A DNA stretch of 9,390 nucleotides from Bacillota bacterium. Lineage in GTDB: Bacteria > Bacillota > Clostridia > Christensenellales > UMGS416. Below the pieces are notes generated by a model. It made no database searches. It was not told where the DNA came from and saw only the letters and a program-made list of their open reading frames with translations. The DNA lies in assembly GCA_023422005.1 (NCBI GenBank), contig JAEZSC010000139.1:1-9390 (forward strand), in the 5' to 3' direction. Below, in pieces: positions 1 through 6,505 of this stretch (positions are counted from its first letter, which is position 1; each line of letters opens with the position of its first letter). The position numbers were made by a program, and so were the translations under genes.

Positions 1-554
1 CGCAGATGGGCACGCTGGAATTCCACACCTGGGGCAGCCGCGTGGACGATCTGGAGCGCCCGGACATCATGGTGTTCGATCTGGACCCCGACGAGGGTAT
101 GGACCTGGCCACGGTGCGCCAGGGCGTTCGGGATATCAAGGGTATTTTGTCCGAGCTCTCGCTGCGTTCGTATCTGAAGACCAGCGGCGGCAAAGGGTAT
201 CATGTGGTCGTCCCCTTGCAGCCCGCCGTTTCATGGGACGCGTTTCACCAGTTCGCCCGGCGCGTGGCCGAGGTCATGGAAGCCAAGTGGCCGGACCGCT
301 ACACCAGCAACGTCCGTAAGGCCAGGCGCGCGGGCAAAATTTTCATCGATTGGATACGAAACGGCCGGGGCGCCACCAGCATCGCGCCCTATTCCATCCG
401 GGCGCGCAAGGGAGCCGGCGTGTCCATGCCCATCTCGTGGGAGGAGCTGGACACGGTGGCCCCCGACGGCATCCATATGGCCGAGGCGCTCACAAGGATC
501 GCTGGTGACGACCCGTGGAAGGATTTCTTCGAGAACCATCAACTGCTCAGGTGA
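1..554 (+). CDS. ligD: LigD polymerase (primase-polymerase) domain, 3' part of gene
   Basis: This is the C-terminal polymerase domain of an ATP-dependent DNA ligase D-type protein, the archaeo-eukaryotic-primase-like polymerase that fills or extends ends in Ku-dependent non-homologous end joining. The frame is open from the first bases, so the start lies left of the window and the ATG at 6 is internal. Visible motifs (counted from that ATG) are FDLDPDE at 24-30 with the two metal-binding aspartates D25 and D27, KTSGGKGYH at 58-66, and IFIDWIRN at 112-119 with the third carboxylate D115. The ATSIAPYSIRAR block (123-134) and a terminal DPW..FF (169-175) match the end of the family. All catalytic acids are present, so the domain looks active. 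Whether a ligase domain lies upstream (Bacillus-type order) or the polymerase stands alone cannot be seen, and no Ku gene is in the window. The gene ends 8 bases inside the convergent minus-strand gene. Confidence 0.9.
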   Translation, partial: QMGTLEFHTWGSRVDDLERPDIMVFDLDPDEGMDLATVRQGVRDIKGILSELSLRSYLKTSGGKGYHVVVPLQPAVSWDAFHQFARRVAEVMEAKWPDRYTSNVRKARRAGKIFIDWIRNGRGATSIAPYSIRARKGAGVSMPISWEELDTVAPDGIHMAEALTRIAGDDPWKDFFENHQLLR

Positions 555-1470
555 GGGTCTGGCTGCCCGACTCATACCACCTGAGCACCCGCATGGCCCG
601 CAGCGTGTTCCATCGGCTGGCAGCGCCTACCTGCGTTTCCATATCAAACTTCAGCAGGTCGTCCTTGTAGGGCTTCACCAGAGGCCAGCGGCCGTTCTGG
701 TGGCGGCGCAGCCGCACAAAGCCGATGGCCTCCTCCATGCGCGCCTCGGGCTTTCGCCCGGCCGCCCGCATATATTCCAGACCCCGCAGCGCGTCGTAGT
801 GCCACGACGGCGGGAAGTGAAAACGCGTCCAGGCCTTGTCTATAATCTCGCCGGTGGAAAGCCGGTACAGCAGCCTGCGCTCCAGCAGGTATTCCTCTCC
901 CCTTTGTCGGGCGGATTGGGTGTCGGCACTGCCGCCGAAGGCTTTTTCATATCGCTGCAGGCCTTCCAGCACGGCAATGGTCGTGTGGAAGGAGGAACGC
1001 GTGCTGGGCGGCGCGTCGCAGTTCCAGCCGCCGTCGGCCAGCTGTTCTCCCAGCAGCCTCTGCAGCACTTGCTCACAGCGTATGCCGAAGTAGGAGCCCG
1101 TGGCCAGCACCTTTGCGTTCATGCAGGGCTCCACCTCCCCGTCGAAGAACAGCCTTCGCCCGTGGTATTCCCATCTCAGTGTGGACACCCGCTCCAGCAT
1201 CGTCTGCACCAGCCGGTCCATGGGGTCCACACCCAAGTCCATCAGCAGCACCACGCAATGGATGGTCCGCAGCAGGGAAAGATCGTCGCCCTGCCAGTCG
1301 CCCCGTTCGGTTTGCTGAGACAGCAGCTGGGCGCCCCACCCAGTGTGGGCCACCTGCGCCCGCTCCGCCTGCACGGCTGCAGGGTCGGCATCCAGCAGAT
1401 CCCGCAGAACCTGCCAGCGAATGGCCGGGTCGGCGTCCATCAGCCATGTGATCGTGGATTGATAGGACAT
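547..1470 (-). CDS. Squalene-cyclase / prenyltransferase-like alpha-toroid protein
   Basis: The 307-aa protein is all-helical in character, with QW-like repeats as in the alpha/alpha toroid of squalene cyclases and prenyltransferases. They are QQTERGDW (52-59), EQLADGGW (142-149) and RRHQNGRW (255-262). The N-terminal DPAIRWQVLRDLLDADP is typical of the soluble prokaryotic proteins usually labelled squalene cyclase or prenyltransferase. No DXDD acid motif of squalene-hopene cyclase is seen, there are no membrane segments, and it is about half the size of a true hopene cyclase, so triterpene cyclisation is not supported. The function is unknown; toroid proteins of this sort may bind a lipid or a peptide. 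I chose the start at 1470 because GGAGGG lies 8 bases upstream on the minus strand; the open frame runs 44 codons further but without such a site. The gene is divergent from the XRE regulator and overlaps the end of ligD. Confidence 0.75.
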   Translation of the reverse strand: MSYQSTITWLMDADPAIRWQVLRDLLDADPAAVQAERAQVAHTGWGAQLLSQQTERGDWQGDDLSLLRTIHCVVLLMDLGVDPMDRLVQTMLERVSTLRWEYHGRRLFFDGEVEPCMNAKVLATGSYFGIRCEQVLQRLLGEQLADGGWNCDAPPSTRSSFHTTIAVLEGLQRYEKAFGGSADTQSARQRGEEYLLERRLLYRLSTGEIIDKAWTRFHFPPSWHYDALRGLEYMRAAGRKPEARMEEAIGFVRLRRHQNGRWPLVKPYKDDLLKFDMETQVGAASRWNTLRAMRVLRWYESGSQTLT

Positions 1471-1537
1471 GGTTCTTCCCTCCGTGCGGTTGGCATGCCT
1501 GCCGGCATTGCGGCGTTTTGTCCGGCGGGCTACGATC

Positions 1538-1566
1538 ACTTTACCGCAGCTTGCGGTGGGCCGCAA
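1538..1566 (-). promoter_or_regulatory. Candidate promoter of the toroid gene with embedded inverted repeat
   Basis: Read on the minus strand, TTGCGG (1566-1561) is followed after 17 bases by TAAAGT (1543-1538), a sigma-A-like pair about 70 bases upstream of the start at 1470. A 6-bp inverted repeat, ACCGCA/TGCGGT (1543-1548 and 1552-1557), lies in the spacer and could be an operator. The hexamers are imperfect, so this is a weak call. Confidence 0.35.
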
Positions 1567-1648
1567 GGGGGAAAGCAGGTCTGTGGAACCGTTTTTGGCC
1601 AATGCTCACAACTCAACCAGCCGGTTACCCCTGTTGCCGGTCCGGTCA

Positions 1649-1678
1649 TTGGATATGCGGCCTTCTTCATTCTATAAT
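1649..1678 (+). promoter_or_regulatory. Sigma-A-type promoter of the XRE-TPR gene
   Basis: TTGGAT (1649-1654), an 18-base spacer and a consensus TATAAT (1673-1678) lie about 40 bases before the start at 1719. The start has AGAGGA (1705-1710) as its ribosome binding site. Confidence 0.6.
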
Positions 1679-1718
1679 ACGGGTACCGGCCGGAAAAATC
1701 TGATAGAGGAAGAGCGGT

Positions 1719-2747
1719 ATGAACATGGAGCTTGGCAGAAAGATCAAGGCCCTGCGCACGCAGCAGGGCATGACACAGGAGCAGCTGGCGGAGGCGCTGG
1801 GCGTTTCGCCGCAGGCGGTTTCCAAATGGGAGAACGATGTAACCGCGCCGGACATCGCCATGCTCCCGGCAATTTCCATCACCTTCGGCGTGACCATCGA
1901 CGACCTGTTCTCGCTGAGCGATGAGGAGAATCTGCGGCGCATTGACAACATGTTGTGCAACGTGCGCGACCTTTCCGAGAGCGCTTTCACATCCACCGAG
2001 GCGCTGTTGCAGGGCATCGCCGCCCGCAAGCCCGGCTGTGCCGACGCCTGGCTGCGCCTGGCGGAGCTGTACGAGCACCGCATCAAGACGTTCACACGCC
2101 TGGCCGTGGATTACGCCAAGCAGGGTATCCGCATCCAGCCGGAAAAAAAGTGCGGCCACAGCGTGCTGACCAACCTGCTGCATGGCTACCGTGGGGATTG
2201 GACGTGTAACCACACGCTGGAGATGGTGCGCTATTACCGCGGCCTCATGAAACGGGTGCCGGAGTATCGGGAGGGCTGGCGGTGGCTGTTGGATCAGCTC
2301 ATCGGCAACGGCCTGCTGGAGGAAGCGCGCACGATCATCGAGACCACAGAAATCGTCCGGAATCACGAGCTGGCCAAGGTGTGGCTGGGAGACATCGCCT
2401 ATGCCCGGGGCGACGGCCAGGAGGCCCTGCGCCGGTGGCAGGAGGCCATCGACGACGCGCCGGAGGCCTGGCGGCCCTATGCCTTCCGGGCGGACCGCAT
2501 GGTCGCCATGGGCCGGTATGACGACGCCATCCGGGACTACACGGCGTGGCTGGAGAAGCAGCGCCCGATTCCCTTCAACGACCCCTACATCTGCATGGCG
2601 CTGCTGTATGAGGAGATGGGCGACATCCCCAAGGCCATCCACATGCGCGAGGAACACCTGCGTGCCGTAAGGGAGCTGGGCTTTGAAAAAGGGGAGGCCA
2701 TCGACGCCATACAGCGGGAGATCGAGCGGCTGAAAGCCATAAGCTGA
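1719..2747 (+). CDS. XRE-family transcriptional regulator with TPR-like C-terminal domain
   Basis: The 342-aa protein starts with a Cro/C1-type helix-turn-helix at about residues 5-62. It has GMTQEQLAEALGVSPQAVSKWE, where the second helix and VSPQAVSKWE form the DNA-recognition unit, followed by the usual P-D-I..LP..S..FGVTIDDLF ending. The remainder (about 85-340) is a run of paired helices with TPR character, for example CADAWLRLAELYEHR, AKVWLGDIAYARGD..EALRRWQEAI and PYICMALLYEEMGD..KAI. This architecture resembles Gram-positive regulators whose TPR domain binds a peptide or partner protein, but no ligand can be inferred here. AGAGGA at 1705-1710 supports the start; a second ATG two codons later is possible. 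It is monocistronic, with its own promoter and a terminator after it. Being divergent from the toroid gene, it is a candidate regulator of that gene, by position only. Confidence 0.88.
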   Translation: MNMELGRKIKALRTQQGMTQEQLAEALGVSPQAVSKWENDVTAPDIAMLPAISITFGVTIDDLFSLSDEENLRRIDNMLCNVRDLSESAFTSTEALLQGIAARKPGCADAWLRLAELYEHRIKTFTRLAVDYAKQGIRIQPEKKCGHSVLTNLLHGYRGDWTCNHTLEMVRYYRGLMKRVPEYREGWRWLLDQLIGNGLLEEARTIIETTEIVRNHELAKVWLGDIAYARGDGQEALRRWQEAIDDAPEAWRPYAFRADRMVAMGRYDDAIRDYTAWLEKQRPIPFNDPYICMALLYEEMGDIPKAIHMREEHLRAVRELGFEKGEAIDAIQREIERLKAIS

Positions 2748-2783
2748 AAACGGAAAGATTGCACACAGCCGAACACGGTATAC

Positions 2784-2818
2784 AAGGATCTGAACCCATT
2801 GTGGCACAGATCCTTTTT
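2784..2818 (+). terminator. Intrinsic terminator after the XRE-TPR gene
   Basis: A perfect 9-bp stem, AAGGATCTG (2784-2792) with CAGATCCTT (2807-2815), encloses a 14-base loop that can itself pair CCA with TGG. It leads into a run of five T (2814-2818), 37 bases after the stop codon. Confidence 0.85.
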
Positions 2819-2844
2819 GCTTTTGCATAGTGTTGTGATATATT
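2817..2844 (+). promoter_or_regulatory. Candidate promoter of the APH-like gene
   Basis: TTGCTT (2817-2822), a 16-base spacer and TATATT (2839-2844) lie directly after the terminator stem and 26 bases before the start. The -35 is poor, but the terminator just upstream means the gene needs its own promoter. Confidence 0.4.
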
Positions 2845-2870
2845 GAAGTTGCACGTATAGGGGAAAAGGT

Positions 2871-3656
2871 ATGGAAGAAAGAGAACCGGTCAACATCCAT
2901 ATGCTGTCCTTGCCGGAGGAGCTGATCCGCTGGATCGGCAATGCTCCGGTTTATGAGAGCAGCGGCCAGTCCGGCGCAAGAACCGTCTATGTGGATCGCG
3001 ACGGCGGCGCCTATTTAAAAATCGCCGCCCGCGGGTCTCTGCTGCTGTCCTCACAGATGCAAACCTATTTCGCCGGGCACGGGCTGTCCTCGCCGGTTCT
3101 GCGGTATCTATCCGCGGACAGAGACTATATGGTGACCGCGCCGATCCGTGGGGAAGACGGCACATCTCCCCGACTCCTGGCGGAGCCCCAGCGGCTGAGC
3201 GAGGTGTTTGGGCAGTCCCTGCGGCGCTTGCACGAGGTGGACGCGTCCGACTGCCCGGTGAAGGACAGAACGCAGGCCCTTGCCCGCTTGGCAGCGGCTA
3301 CGCCCTTCTCGCAAGAGAACCTGGACGACATCGCTGCATATATAGGACCGGCCCGGGCCGACGCCGCACCGGCGGAAATCGCCGCGGCCAGTGGGCGCAT
3401 AAAGAACGACGTGCTGATCCATGGGGATTATTGCCTGCCCAACATCCTGCTGCGCGGCTGGGCGCTGGCGGGCTTTATCGATGTGGCGGCCGCCGGCCTC
3501 GGAGATCGGCATTATGACCTGGTCTGGGGTTTGTGGACACTGAATTGGAATTTGAAAACACCTCGGTACGGGCAGCGTTTTTTGGATGCCTACGGAAGGG
3601 ATCGTATCGAGCCGGATCGGCTGCGCGTCTGCGGGCTGCTGGCGGCCATGGAATAG
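2871..3656 (+). CDS. Aminoglycoside 3'-phosphotransferase-like protein (APH(3') family)
   Basis: The 261-aa protein has the kinase-like fold of APH(3') enzymes, which transfer phosphate from ATP to the 3'-hydroxyl of kanamycin-type aminoglycosides in the cytoplasm. Its length equals the family norm (about 264 aa for APH(3')-IIIa). Visible are the ATP-site lysine in AYLK (K50), the RRLHEVDASDCPV block (118-130), the catalytic loop HGDYCLPN (184-191) with D186 and N191, and the metal-binding FID (D204) followed by GDRHYDL. The position equivalent to the helix-C glutamate of APH(3')-IIIa (E60) appears to be serine (S60). GGGGAAAAGG at 2860-2869 is the ribosome binding site. The gene is alone between a terminator and the next promoter, with no mobile element beside it and composition like its neighbours. 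It is therefore probably an intrinsic chromosomal paralogue; resistance is possible but not shown by sequence. Confidence 0.85.
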   Translation: MEEREPVNIHMLSLPEELIRWIGNAPVYESSGQSGARTVYVDRDGGAYLKIAARGSLLLSSQMQTYFAGHGLSSPVLRYLSADRDYMVTAPIRGEDGTSPRLLAEPQRLSEVFGQSLRRLHEVDASDCPVKDRTQALARLAAATPFSQENLDDIAAYIGPARADAAPAEIAAASGRIKNDVLIHGDYCLPNILLRGWALAGFIDVAAAGLGDRHYDLVWGLWTLNWNLKTPRYGQRFLDAYGRDRIEPDRLRVCGLLAAME

Positions 3657-3677
3657 TGTCATCGCCCATGCTATAAT
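3649..3677 (+). promoter_or_regulatory. Probable promoter of the GPH symporter gene
   Basis: A consensus TATAAT (3672-3677) follows TGGAAT (3649-3654, three of six consensus bases) at the ideal 17-base spacing. The -35 overlaps the stop codon of the upstream gene. The predicted transcript start is about 45 bases before the start codon. Confidence 0.45.
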
Positions 3678-3728
3678 CGTTATGAACCAATTCCTACCAC
3701 TCCAATTTCGATTGCAAGGATGGCCGCT

Positions 3729-5126
3729 ATGAAAGCAAACGTCCGCAACCGCCTTTTCTTTGGCCTGGGTACCGTGGGCCGCGATATGTACTACACGATG
3801 ATCAGCATGTTCCTGATGGTCTACCTGACCGAGGTGCTGAACCTCTCCAACGAGCTTTTGGCCTGGACCGGCGGCATCCTCACGGTCATGCGCGTTTTTG
3901 ACGCGCTCAACGACCCGATCATGGGTGTGCTCGTGGACAATACGAACACCCGCTGGGGCAAGTACAAGCCCCACATCCTGTGGGGCGGTCTGGCCGGCGC
4001 GGTTTTCATGGTGCTGCTGTTCACCGACCTGGGGCTGTCCCCGGTGGCCTATGTGATCACCTTTGGCCTGTTCTATCTGGCCTGGGATATCACCTATGGC
4101 CTCAACGACATCGCCTATTGGTCCATGTTGCCGGCGCTGAGCCTGGAGCAGAAGGAACGCGAGAAGATCGGCTCGGTGGCCAAGATCTGCGCCAACTTGG
4201 GCATGTTCACCGTGGTCGTGGCCATCATACCGGTTACCAACCTGCTGGGTCAGGCCCTGGGCGGCGACCCAAAGGCCGGCGACTGGCTAAACTACCTGCA
4301 GCCCGCGTGGAACATCCTCGCGGTGGTCATCGCGCTGCTGATGCTGGGCTTCTTGCTCTTTACGCTGTTTGGCGCCAGAGAGATGCGCAGCCAGTTTAAG
4401 CAGGAGGACAGCACGTCTCTCAAGGACATGGCCCGCGCCATCTTCCAGAACGACCAACTGCTGTTCACGACGATTTCCATGGCGTTGTTCATGATCGGTT
4501 ATGTCACCACGACCAGCTTCGGCGTGTATTACTTCAAATATGCCTACGGCGACGAGGGCATGTATTCGGTGTTCGCGGCGGTGCTGGGCGTGTCGCAGCT
4601 CAGCGCGCTGGCGGTTTTCCCGCTGTTCAGCAAGCGCTTCACCAGGAAGCAGCTCTACTTCGGGGCCACGGTGCTGGTGCTGGCCGGGTATGGGCTGTTC
4701 TTCTTCTCGCCGATGGATATGGCGTTCATCGGCGTGTCCGGTGTGCTGCTGTTCGTGGGAGAGGCGTTCATACAGCTGCTGATGCTGATGTTCCTGGCCG
4801 ATACGATCGAATACGGCCAGTGGAAGTCCGGCAAGCGCAACCAGAGTGTTACATTCTCGCTGCAGCCGCTGATCAACAAGATCGGCGGGGCGATCTCCAC
4901 GGGCATCGTCACGGCCACGCTGATCGTTTCCGGCATCAATGACGCAAGCAGCGCCGCCGATGTGACGCCCGAGGGTTTGATGATCCTCAAGGTGTCGATG
5001 TTCGCGCTGCCGCTCGTGTGCATCGTGGCCGGCTACTTCGTGTACCGCTGCAAGTATAAGATCGACAAGGCGTTCTATGACCGGATGCTCGCGGACCTAT
5101 CGGCGCGGGGGGATATTCAGGCGTAA
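3729..5126 (+). CDS. GPH-family sugar:cation symporter (melibiose-carrier type, MFS fold)
   Basis: The 465-aa polytopic membrane protein belongs to the glycoside-pentoside-hexuronide:cation symporter family (MelB, XynP, YicJ). About twelve hydrophobic segments are spread over the whole length, which is normal for the family. The signature FDALNDPIMGVLVD (57-70) followed by TRWGKYKPHIL is clear. D58 and D62 match the cation-coordinating D55 and D59 of E. coli MelB, and D127 in YGLNDIAYW matches MelB D124. It should import a glycoside or uronide with Na+ or H+, but the substrate cannot be told because no glycosidase gene adjoins it. I chose ATG 3729 over ATG 3720 because AAGGA (3716-3720) is the ribosome binding site with 8-base spacing and overlaps the upstream ATG. 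It is transcribed alone, from a probable promoter in the 72-base gap before it. Confidence 0.9.
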   Translation: MKANVRNRLFFGLGTVGRDMYYTMISMFLMVYLTEVLNLSNELLAWTGGILTVMRVFDALNDPIMGVLVDNTNTRWGKYKPHILWGGLAGAVFMVLLFTDLGLSPVAYVITFGLFYLAWDITYGLNDIAYWSMLPALSLEQKEREKIGSVAKICANLGMFTVVVAIIPVTNLLGQALGGDPKAGDWLNYLQPAWNILAVVIALLMLGFLLFTLFGAREMRSQFKQEDSTSLKDMARAIFQNDQLLFTTISMALFMIGYVTTTSFGVYYFKYAYGDEGMYSVFAAVLGVSQLSALAVFPLFSKRFTRKQLYFGATVLVLAGYGLFFFSPMDMAFIGVSGVLLFVGEAFIQLLMLMFLADTIEYGQWKSGKRNQSVTFSLQPLINKIGGAISTGIVTATLIVSGINDASSAADVTPEGLMILKVSMFALPLVCIVAGYFVYRCKYKIDKAFYDRMLADLSARGDIQA

Positions 5127-5157
5127 CGGGATGAATGAAGTATGTTCAGCTCGGGCA

Positions 5158-5173
5158 CCCCTGTTCTGAGGGG
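5158..5173 (+). terminator. Weak stem-loop after the symporter gene
   Basis: CCCCT (5158-5162) and AGGGG (5169-5173) pair around a 6-base loop 31 bases after the stop codon. There is no T run, so intrinsic termination is doubtful; it is listed as the only hairpin near this gene end. Confidence 0.25.
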
Positions 5174-5224
5174 CAGGGCGTTGCGTGAGTGATGTTGTCA
5201 CATAAAAAACCCGCTCGTTTTCGG

Positions 5225-5250
5225 TATACTCGCAAACATATTGTTTTGCG
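5225..5250 (+). promoter_or_regulatory. Candidate -10 element with adjacent inverted repeat before the 4Fe-4S gene
   Basis: TATACT (5225-5230) is a good -10 hexamer, but no convincing -35 lies 16-18 bases before it; a TTGTCA at 5195-5200 is too far. Directly after it, CGCAAA (5231-5236) and TTTGCG (5245-5250) form an inverted repeat at the expected transcription start. It abuts the GGAGGG ribosome binding site (5251-5256) and could be an operator or a leader hairpin. Confidence 0.35.
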
Positions 5251-5261
5251 GGAGGGAATTC

Positions 5262-5914
5262 ATGAAAAAGACCCTGACTCAGTTCATCCATCATTGGTCC
5301 TGGATGATACTGGTCTTTTTCTTATTGGCAGGGTTTGTTTTTCGGTCGTTGGAATCCTTGCCATTGTATGTATGGTTGCTCCGGTGGTCGTTGGTTTTTT
5401 CAAAGGGCGGTATTGGTGCGGGAACTTCTGCCCCAGAGGCAGCCTGAACGACCGGCTGCTTTCCAAAGTGAGCAGGAAGAGACCCCTTCCCGGCTTCATG
5501 CGAACAAACGCGTTCAGGGTTGCGTTTCTGATCTTGATTATGATTGGGTTCGCCCTTCAAATCACATGGGCATGGGGTGATGTTCGGGCAGTGGGCGCCG
5601 TCTTTGTACGTATGATCCTGATCACGACGGCAGTGGATGTGATCCTTGGCGGCTATTTTCAGCACAGGGCCTGGTGCACCATCTGCCCGATGGGGTATAT
5701 GGCGCGATGCGCGGCACAGGCTGCCCACGTGAAAAAACCACACGGGCATATCGCCGTGGGAAGCTCCTGCGTCGGCTGCAAGCTGTGTTCCAAGGAGTGT
5801 CCCGCCGGGATTCCAATCCACGAATTTCAAAAGGAAGGCGCTGTCAAACACGCGGATTGCTTGAAGTGTCAAAAATGTGTGGAGAAGTGCCCAAGAAAGG
5901 CTCTTGTTGCCTGA
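5262..5914 (+). CDS. Membrane-bound 4Fe-4S ferredoxin-type protein (NapH/CcoG-like), apparent frameshift
   Basis: This gene codes for a polytopic iron-sulfur protein of the polyferredoxin type that passes electrons at the membrane. It starts at ATG 5262 behind a strong GGAGGG (5251-5256) with MKKTLTQFIHHWSWMILVFF. That frame then leaves the family pattern and stops at 5445-5447, while the rest is read in the -1 frame to 5914. Restoring one T in the run at 5338-5342 gives a continuous 217-aa protein. In it, a first membrane segment (about 13-47) is followed by WCGNFCPRG (C53, C57), two further segments (about 85-105 and 115-133) and WCTICPMG (C139, C142). Two C-terminal 4Fe-4S motifs follow, C170/C173/C176/C180-P and C200/C203/C206/C210-P. 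All cluster ligands are intact, suggesting a recent lesion, a sequencing error, or slippage. An ATG at 5189 opens the downstream frame without a break but has no good ribosome binding site and gives a hydrophilic N-terminus unlike the family. The redox partner is unknown. Confidence 0.78.
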
Positions 5915-5923
5915 TATGGAATA

Positions 5924-5955
5924 AAGAGATGGACTCGCCGATGAGTCCATCTCTT
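5924..5955. terminator. Bidirectional terminator-like hairpin between convergent genes
   Basis: A perfect 13-bp stem, AAGAGATGGACTC (5924-5936) with GAGTCCATCTCTT (5943-5955), has a 6-base loop. It lies 9 bases after the stop of the 4Fe-4S gene and 32 bases beyond the stop of the minus-strand DUF2680 gene. T content after the stem is modest in both directions, but position and strength fit a shared terminator. Confidence 0.7.
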
Positions 5956-5987
5956 ATACGGTGATGCTGGAAAGGTGAGTCCGGCGA

Positions 5988-6437
5988 TTATCGCCCGATG
6001 CAGCCCATTCCGTTGCCTGCACCATTGCCCATGCCGCGGCCGAATCCGTTGCCCCGGCCCGCGCCCATACCACAGCCCGAGCCGCGGCCCTCGCCTGTAC
6101 CGTTGCCCGTGCAGGTGTCCACGCGGGCCTTCATCGATTGATAGAGCTCGTCGGCCTTGGCCTGTGTCAGTTTGCCGTCCTTCACCGCTTGGTCCAGCCG
6201 CAGCTTGTATTGGGCCAGCCGCTCGTCCTGAAATTGTTCCAGCTTGCCTGCCGCGGCAGCCTGCGTGCCATAGGTTGCGCCTTCCTGGCGGGCATCCGCC
6301 ACCTGTTCCACTGTCTTGCCGGTGATTGCCGCAAGGATTTCCGCCGGCGTTTTCCAACTGTCGGCCGCCAAGGCCACCGTGGCCGATCCGATCAGCACCG
6401 CCGCCGCTATCACGGCGGTTATGATTGTTTTCTTCAT
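5988..6437 (-). CDS. DUF2680-family secreted protein with Gly/Met/Cys-rich tail
   Basis: The 149-aa protein opens with a classical Sec signal peptide (KK, a hydrophobic core at 5-22, then VALA|AD, cleavage near residue 25), so it should act outside the membrane. The mature helical part (26-106) has TPAEILAAITGKTVEQV and LEQFQDERLAQYKLRLDQAV, then DGKLTQAKADELYQSM (87-102). This is the layout I associate with DUF2680 (YckD-like) proteins, and the LT-x-x motif loosely recalls LTxxQ proteins such as Spy and CpxP. The tail (111-149) is low-complexity, rich in Gly with Asn, Arg and Met, and has cysteines at 109, 122 and 146, suggesting metal or thiol chemistry. The start at 6437 is preferred over the open frame from 6482 because it begins the signal peptide and has GGA/AAGGA behind it. 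It is divergent from the response regulator, so that pair is the obvious candidate to control it. The molecular function is not known. Confidence 0.8.
   Translation of the reverse strand: MKKTIITAVIAAAVLIGSATVALAADSWKTPAEILAAITGKTVEQVADARQEGATYGTQAAAAGKLEQFQDERLAQYKLRLDQAVKDGKLTQAKADELYQSMKARVDTCTGNGTGEGRGSGCGMGAGRGNGFGRGMGNGAGNGMGCIGR
6001..6112. repeat. Imperfect short repeats coding the Gly-rich tail
   Basis: Degenerate units around CCGTTGCC, ATTGCCCATGCC and CGGCC recur through this stretch and encode the Gly-Asn-Gly-Met/Arg tail of the DUF2680 protein. Such tracts can change length by slippage, but no exact tandem array is present. Confidence 0.5.
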
Positions 6438-6505
6438 GTCTTTCCGTCCTTTCTTGCTTGAGCGCGCTCTTTGTGTTTCCATCTTAGCCCCCGGATGTGT
6501 TCAAA

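Noticed and set aside
202..1677. Long open frame (491 codons) on the plus strand
   Set aside because: It overlaps ligD in another frame and runs antisense to the toroid gene. Its composition is Pro/Gly/Arg/His-rich without domains, as expected of a GC-rich shadow frame.
1536..2900. Long open frame (454 codons) on the minus strand
   Set aside because: It is antisense to the XRE-TPR gene and crosses its promoter and terminator. It has no ribosome binding site and no recognisable domain.
3600..3656. Truncation of the APH-like gene by its early stop at 3654-3656
   Set aside because: The 261-residue length matches the family and the C-terminal block is present, so the end looks natural.
3108..3974. 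288-codon open frame on the minus strand
   Set aside because: It is antisense to the APH-like gene and the symporter start, which both have clear family motifs; it has no support of its own.
5195..5230. TTGTCA and TATACT as a -35/-10 pair
   Set aside because: The spacer is 24 bases, too long for a sigma-A promoter; only the -10 was kept, as a weak candidate.
5189..5264. ATG 5189 as the true start of the 4Fe-4S gene
   Set aside because: It lies upstream of the candidate -10, lacks a good ribosome binding site and yields a hydrophilic leader. The other frame has GGAGGG and a family-like N-terminus at 5262.
5315..5342. Programmed -1 frameshift site of the X XXY YYZ type
   Set aside because: C TTT TTC (5315-5321) and T GTT TTT (5336-5342) both fail the heptamer rule, and no strong downstream stem-loop was noticed. 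Only simple T-run slippage remains possible.
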